From an uncultured Anaerolineales bacterium (GTDB lineage: Bacteria; Chloroflexota; Anaerolineae; Aggregatilineales; Aggregatilineaceae), in NCBI GenBank assembly GCA_937135955.1, contig CAKZOB010000035.1, forward strand, positions 1 to 45,521: a DNA stretch of 45,521 bases, in the 5' to 3' direction. This document shows positions 42,059 to 45,521 of the stretch, in pieces. The notes beneath the pieces are model-generated. The model saw only the letters and a list, made by a program, of their open reading frames with translations, did not search any database and was not told the origin of the DNA. Every line of letters begins with the position of its first letter. Position 1 is the first letter of the stretch. Both the position numbers and the translations under genes were made by a program.

Positions 42059-43351
42059 TCAGCGAGTGAGAGGGATGAGGTACAGGGTCACAGACTGGCC
42101 GGGGGCGCTGAGCGGTTCGGCGCGCAGAGCGAGATCGTCCAGGCGCTCGGCGTTGTGTTCCGCGTCCAGACGCCATACTTCTGCTGGCCCGGCGACGGTC
42201 GCGCCATCGAGGTGCAGAGGGTGCACCTGCGGGTCATCGCCCAGGTTGACGACCAATACTGACAACATGCCATCGTCGCGCAGAGCGGCGTAGACCGACA
42301 GATCGGGGACGGAAGAACTGGCGTACACCAGCTCGTTGCCAAAGCGCTTGTAAAGCTGGTAGGTGTAGTAAGTCGGGCGGACCTCGTAGCTCCCCAGCAA
42401 TCCCCAACCGCCGCGACTGGGATTGCTCTGGAAGTCGAAATAGTTGACGATGAAGGCCCCGTCGCGGATCAAGCGGCCTAACACATCCGCCCACCAGACG
42501 GCGTTGTAAAACGAGTCGGGCGTTGCTTCGCCGCCAATGCTCTTGCTCCAGTGCGAATTGGCTTCAGTGATGGCGACAGGCAGATCGTCCCGTCCGGTGG
42601 TCTCGCGAATGACCGCGCGCAAGGCAGGCAGAATGCGGCTCCACTCCGGCGCGTTCTGGCGTAGGTCGTCAATGGTGGTGACGGGGTAGGCCATGCTACG
42701 GGGGAAGGGGTAGCGATGCACGGCCACAATATCTACCAGGTCGCCGTTGGCCAGCAGGAATTCGCGCACCCAGTCGCGCCCCTGACTGTCGCGCGGATCG
42801 GTGGCCGGGTCGCCGCTATACTGCGAGGTGTCCGGCCCGATCAGCAGAATGGTGGGGTCTACGGCCAACATGGCCTCAGCAATGGCGCGCCACTCGCGGT
42901 TGTGATCCTCAGTGGTGTAGTTGTCAAATAGATTGGGTTCGTTGCCAATGGCCCAGTAGCGCACGCCATAGCCGCGCTCGATATTGGTGAAGCGCACCAG
43001 TTCGGCGGCGGCTTCCGGCGTGCCCCCTTCCAGGCGCACACTGATGCTCGGCTCCGCTCCCAGTTGACGGGCCAGCTTGATGAACATGTCAATATGAAAA
43101 TGCTGGATGTTATTCTGGTCGCCCCAGCGCCCGCCGGGAAAGCGTAAGAAGCGAATGCCGGACTGTTGCGCCTCGTCGGCCAGGTCGAGGGGGACGGTTT
43201 GCAGCGGGCCATAGTTCGCGCCGTAGACGTAGGGGCTGATCGGCCCCAGGGAATGGCTCACGTCTATGTAAAGCGCGGGTTCTCCCTGTGCGCCGACTAC
43301 ACCTGCCAGCGCCAGCAGCAGGCAAAGCAGGGGGATCACCAGTCGTTTCAT
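42059..43351 (-). CDS. Secreted clan GH-A glycoside hydrolase
   Basis: A 430-residue exported enzyme. ATG 43351 overlaps the upstream stop codon as ATGA, so translation is coupled. Signal peptide residues ~1-21 (MKRLVIPLL core, VVGA|QG). The TIM barrel has acid/base Glu138 in YWAIGNEPNLF and nucleophile Glu263 in VAITEANSHW. The opening ISPYVYGANYGP and FLRFPGGRWGDQNN recall GH39/GH51/GH79-type arabinofuranosidases and xylosidases. A C-terminal beta-domain (~340-430) follows. It is the only clearly secreted glycosidase here. It could trim polymers outside the cell; family and specificity are not settled. Confidence 0.78.
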   Translation of the reverse strand: MKRLVIPLLCLLLALAGVVGAQGEPALYIDVSHSLGPISPYVYGANYGPLQTVPLDLADEAQQSGIRFLRFPGGRWGDQNNIQHFHIDMFIKLARQLGAEPSISVRLEGGTPEAAAELVRFTNIERGYGVRYWAIGNEPNLFDNYTTEDHNREWRAIAEAMLAVDPTILLIGPDTSQYSGDPATDPRDSQGRDWVREFLLANGDLVDIVAVHRYPFPRSMAYPVTTIDDLRQNAPEWSRILPALRAVIRETTGRDDLPVAITEANSHWSKSIGGEATPDSFYNAVWWADVLGRLIRDGAFIVNYFDFQSNPSRGGWGLLGSYEVRPTYYTYQLYKRFGNELVYASSSVPDLSVYAALRDDGMLSVLVVNLGDDPQVHPLHLDGATVAGPAEVWRLDAEHNAERLDDLALRAEPLSAPGQSVTLYLIPLTR

Positions 43352-44592
43352 CGCGCTTTCCCTCCTCCATCGTGTAGCGCCTGCTGGTAACGCTGGTAGA
43401 GGCGGACTGCATGGGTGGCGGGCGCGCGGTAGTACTCGTCGGGGCTGATGTCCAGTTCCAGCGAGAGCTGGGCGGGGAGCACAGTAGGCCGGCTGGCGGC
43501 GAATTCTTTGATCACCTGGGCGTGCGGTTTGAGCGTGCCGTCGGGACGCACCAGCCCGAAGAAACGCTCATGGCGCGATTCAGCGCATGGGGGCCGGTTC
43601 CACAGTTCCCGCGCATAGTCGGCGTAGCACCACAGCATGGCCCCCGTCGCGCCAACATCCAGCAGACGCGGCAACACAGCGCGCACGTAGTCCGCTAGGT
43701 CTTCTTCGGAGGCCATGAACTGCCGCTGCGGTTGCCCATAGCCCATCCATTCCCAGGTCTGCGAAGGCTGGCCGGGAGCGGCTGTGCAGCCGCCCCATTC
43801 CTCCATCAGCGTGGGCTTGCCGCACAGGGCGGTGACCAGCGCGCAGGTGTAGGGCACCAGGTCGGGGTCAAGAGGATGCCGCGCCCAGGGGACGTACATC
43901 GGGTAGGTGTGCATGACGGCTACATCCGTCTCGGCGTAAACCTGATCCACGCGCAGGCCGTTGGCCGTGGTCAGACTGGCTATGTGCAAGCCACAGGTCA
44001 CCGGATGGGCGTCATCTATCTCCTTGATCAGGCCCGTCATCTCGCGCACCCAGGCGCGACCTGTCGCGGCGTCCGGAGGCCAGGCGAACAGGTCTGGCTC
44101 ATTACCCAGGTTCCACATCCAGATCGCCAGATGATCTTTGAGCGCGCTAACCACTGTGCGCAGCAAGAGTCGCTCGGCTTCCAGGGCGACAGGATCGGTG
44201 AAGGGATTGCGATAATGGTTGTTGACCGCCCGCCCCTGGCTGACCACCTGGCGAATCCCTGGCGCGGCGGGCGCAGCAGAAGAGTCCAGCAGCCAGCGCG
44301 GTGCCCAGTTGGGGCCGCTCATGTGGCCGGTGAAGAAGGTCACGTCCAGTTGCAGGTTGTTGGCAGCGGCGCAGTCGCACACAGTGACCAGATGATCCAG
44401 GCAGACAGTCGAGACAGTATCGGGCGCTGGCTGCCAGTCATCCCATAGCAGGAAGATGCGCACCACGTCCAGCCCCAGGCTGGCAATGATGGCGAACTCT
44501 TCGGCCACTTCGCCAGGATCGAAGTCTCCCCACCAATACATGGCCTTGCGGCGCGGCCAGTAGTTGACGCCCAGCACGAATCGTTCGGTCAT
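43348..44592 (-). CDS. Clan GH-A glycoside hydrolase, GH5-like
   Basis: A 414-residue protein without a signal peptide. ATG 44592 starts three bases after the MalG stop codon. A TIM barrel opens VLGVNYWPRRKAMYWWGDFD, with LGLDVVRIFLLWDDW. Acid/base Glu165 lies in WNLGNEPDLFAWP and nucleophile Glu265 in TLMEEWGGCT; ATGAMLWCYADY fits the next strand. The layout is that of GH5 or a close clan-A family such as beta-mannanases and beta-mannosidases. It has seven or more Cys, unusual for an exported enzyme and consistent with a cytoplasmic location. Probably handles sugar brought in by the transporter ending at 44596. Confidence 0.75.
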   Translation of the reverse strand: MTERFVLGVNYWPRRKAMYWWGDFDPGEVAEEFAIIASLGLDVVRIFLLWDDWQPAPDTVSTVCLDHLVTVCDCAAANNLQLDVTFFTGHMSGPNWAPRWLLDSSAAPAAPGIRQVVSQGRAVNNHYRNPFTDPVALEAERLLLRTVVSALKDHLAIWMWNLGNEPDLFAWPPDAATGRAWVREMTGLIKEIDDAHPVTCGLHIASLTTANGLRVDQVYAETDVAVMHTYPMYVPWARHPLDPDLVPYTCALVTALCGKPTLMEEWGGCTAAPGQPSQTWEWMGYGQPQRQFMASEEDLADYVRAVLPRLLDVGATGAMLWCYADYARELWNRPPCAESRHERFFGLVRPDGTLKPHAQVIKEFAASRPTVLPAQLSLELDISPDEYYRAPATHAVRLYQRYQQALHDGGGKAR

Positions 44593-44595
44593 TGA

Positions 44596-45521
44596 CTACT
44601 TCTCCACCCCGGTAATGACTACGCCCCGCATGAAGAAGCGCTGCGCCGCGAAGAAGAGCACTACGGGCAGGATCAATCCCAACAGGGCGGTTGCCTGGAT
44701 GAGATGCGGTTGCTGGTCGTAGATGAAGTTGAAGCGCTGAATCCCAACGGTGATGGGCTGTAGCTCTGGCTTGCCCAGCAGGTAGATCAGCGGCTCGAAA
44801 TAGTCGTTCCAGGCGTACACAAAGTGGAACAAGCCGACGGCCACCAGCACCGGATAGGATTGCGGAATGATGATCGAGCGCAAGATGCGGAAAGGCCCCG
44901 CGCCGTCAATCATCGCCGCCTCGTCCATCTCGCGCGGCAGAGTCAGGAAGTATTGGCGCAGCAGGAAGACATTGTAGGCATTGGCGAAGAAATGCGGCAC
45001 GATTAGCGGTAGCCAGGTGCCCGTCCAGTGAATGCGCGAGAAAAAGGCGTAGGTGGGCACCAGGGTCACCTGTTTGGGCAGGATGATCGTCCCGATCAAC
45101 ACCATGAAGATGATCTGCTTACCTGGGATGGGGAAGCGTGAAAAGGCATAAGCCACACAGGTGGACGACAGCAACGTGCCGATCATGCCAGTCACGGCGA
45201 TGATCAGGGTGTTGCGGAAGAGCAGAGGGAAGTCAATACCTTCCCAGGCTGTCTTGAAGTTGCCGGTGCGCGGGCTGAACTTCATCACTGGTTGCAGCGT
45301 GCGCCAGCGTCCTTCCCAGACGATGGGGCCAGCTTCGGGGTGATCGGGATCAATGAAGGTCGAGGTGCGCCGTCCAGCGTCGAGCAGCGCTAGTTCGCGT
45401 GTGCCGTCTTCCAGCGGCACCTTGTAAAGATCGAGATCGCGCGTCAACAGCGTGGGGCTGACGCCTTCCACCACGCGCCCGCCAATGATCGCCGTGGTGC
45501 CGGTGAGGGAGATCGGTTCGT
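44596..45521 (-). CDS. MalG-type ABC permease with extracytoplasmic insert (cut by window edge)
   Basis: The frame is open to the right edge, giving at least 307 residues; the first membrane segment is outside. The visible part starts EPISLTGTTAIIGGRVVEGVSPTLL, then LYKVPLEDGTRELALLDAG and IVWEGRWRTL, which belong to an extra outer domain. The normal MalG continues from GNFKTAWEGIDFPLLFRNTLIIAVTG. The EAA loop is DEAAMIDGAGPFRILRSIIIPQ. The insert lies at the same place (before the NYK/NFK...FFKN/LFRN region) as in the MalG at 15811. A GTG at 45474 could start a short product, but it lies inside the domain and I reject it. Confidence 0.85.
   Translation of the reverse strand, partial: EPISLTGTTAIIGGRVVEGVSPTLLTRDLDLYKVPLEDGTRELALLDAGRRTSTFIDPDHPEAGPIVWEGRWRTLQPVMKFSPRTGNFKTAWEGIDFPLLFRNTLIIAVTGMIGTLLSSTCVAYAFSRFPIPGKQIIFMVLIGTIILPKQVTLVPTYAFFSRIHWTGTWLPLIVPHFFANAYNVFLLRQYFLTLPREMDEAAMIDGAGPFRILRSIIIPQSYPVLVAVGLFHFVYAWNDYFEPLIYLLGKPELQPITVGIQRFNFIYDQQPHLIQATALLGLILPVVLFFAAQRFFMRGVVITGVEK

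Noticed and set aside
45474-45474. GTG as start of the MalG at the right edge
   Set aside because: The frame stays open to the edge and upstream residues continue the outer domain; starting here would remove the first membrane segment.

Overview
The window is GC-rich, densely coded bacterial DNA devoted almost entirely to sugar uptake and glycoside breakdown. It holds three near-complete sets of MalF/MalG-type ABC permeases and part of a fourth, two sugar-binding lipid-free exported proteins, about ten glycoside hydrolases or phosphorylases, a sugar kinase, a SIS-domain sugar-phosphate protein, two GntR-superfamily regulators and two UROD/MtaA-like proteins. The gene style (long multi-membrane MalF/MalG variants, GntR-LacI regulators, UROD-like proteins inside sugar clusters) suggests a heterotrophic Chloroflexota of the Anaerolineae/Caldilineae type. 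That is inference from gene content only: there is no rRNA or marker gene here. I saw no tRNA, rRNA, CRISPR array, transposase or phage gene.

Layout. 1-511 (-): start of a GH38 alpha-mannosidase, cut by the window edge. 839-4865 (+): a MalF with a large extra membrane domain, a MalG and an MtaA/UROD-like protein. 4989-6197 (+): a ferritin-like di-iron protein with its own palindromic operator. 6525-10077 (+): a second UROD-like protein and a GH31 alpha-xylosidase-like enzyme. 10116-11237 (-): a GntR-LacI (AraR-type) regulator. 11552-13153 (+): a putative TIM-barrel glycosidase. 13396-22756 (+): an operon of binding protein, MalF, MalG with a ~350-residue insert, a membrane-embedded spermidine-synthase-like protein and a GH2 enzyme, closed by a strong bidirectional terminator. 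22798-26506 (-): a parallel beta-helix protein and a GH65 phosphorylase. 26793-33091 (-): a six-gene operon (GntR/UTRA regulator, SIS protein, binding protein, MalF, MalG, FGGY kinase). 33255-34340 (+): a DUF2961/GH172 enzyme. 34413-35888 (-): a methylmalonate-semialdehyde dehydrogenase. 36095-36577 (+): a GNAT acetyltransferase. 36848-39401 (+): three tightly packed genes of unknown function. 39469 to the right edge (-): GH1 beta-glucosidase, PIG-V-like membrane glycosyltransferase, a secreted clan-A hydrolase, a cytoplasmic clan-A hydrolase, and a MalG cut by the edge.

How it works together. Oligosaccharides appear to be imported intact and cut inside the cell, because nearly all the glycosidases lack signal peptides. 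The liberated sugars would then be phosphorylated or cleaved by phosphate (FGGY kinase, GH65). No ABC ATPase is present, so a shared MsmK/UgpC-type ATPase encoded elsewhere is expected.

The most striking pattern is regulatory. A short palindrome (GTCTAGAC, GTCTATAC and close variants, often inside TTGT...ACAA) lies at or next to the start point of most of the sigma70-like promoters I can see. It looks like one operator family tying the island into a single regulon. The other candidates for new biology are the di-iron protein between two UROD-like proteins, the MalG permeases with large inserts, and the three-gene unknown cassette.
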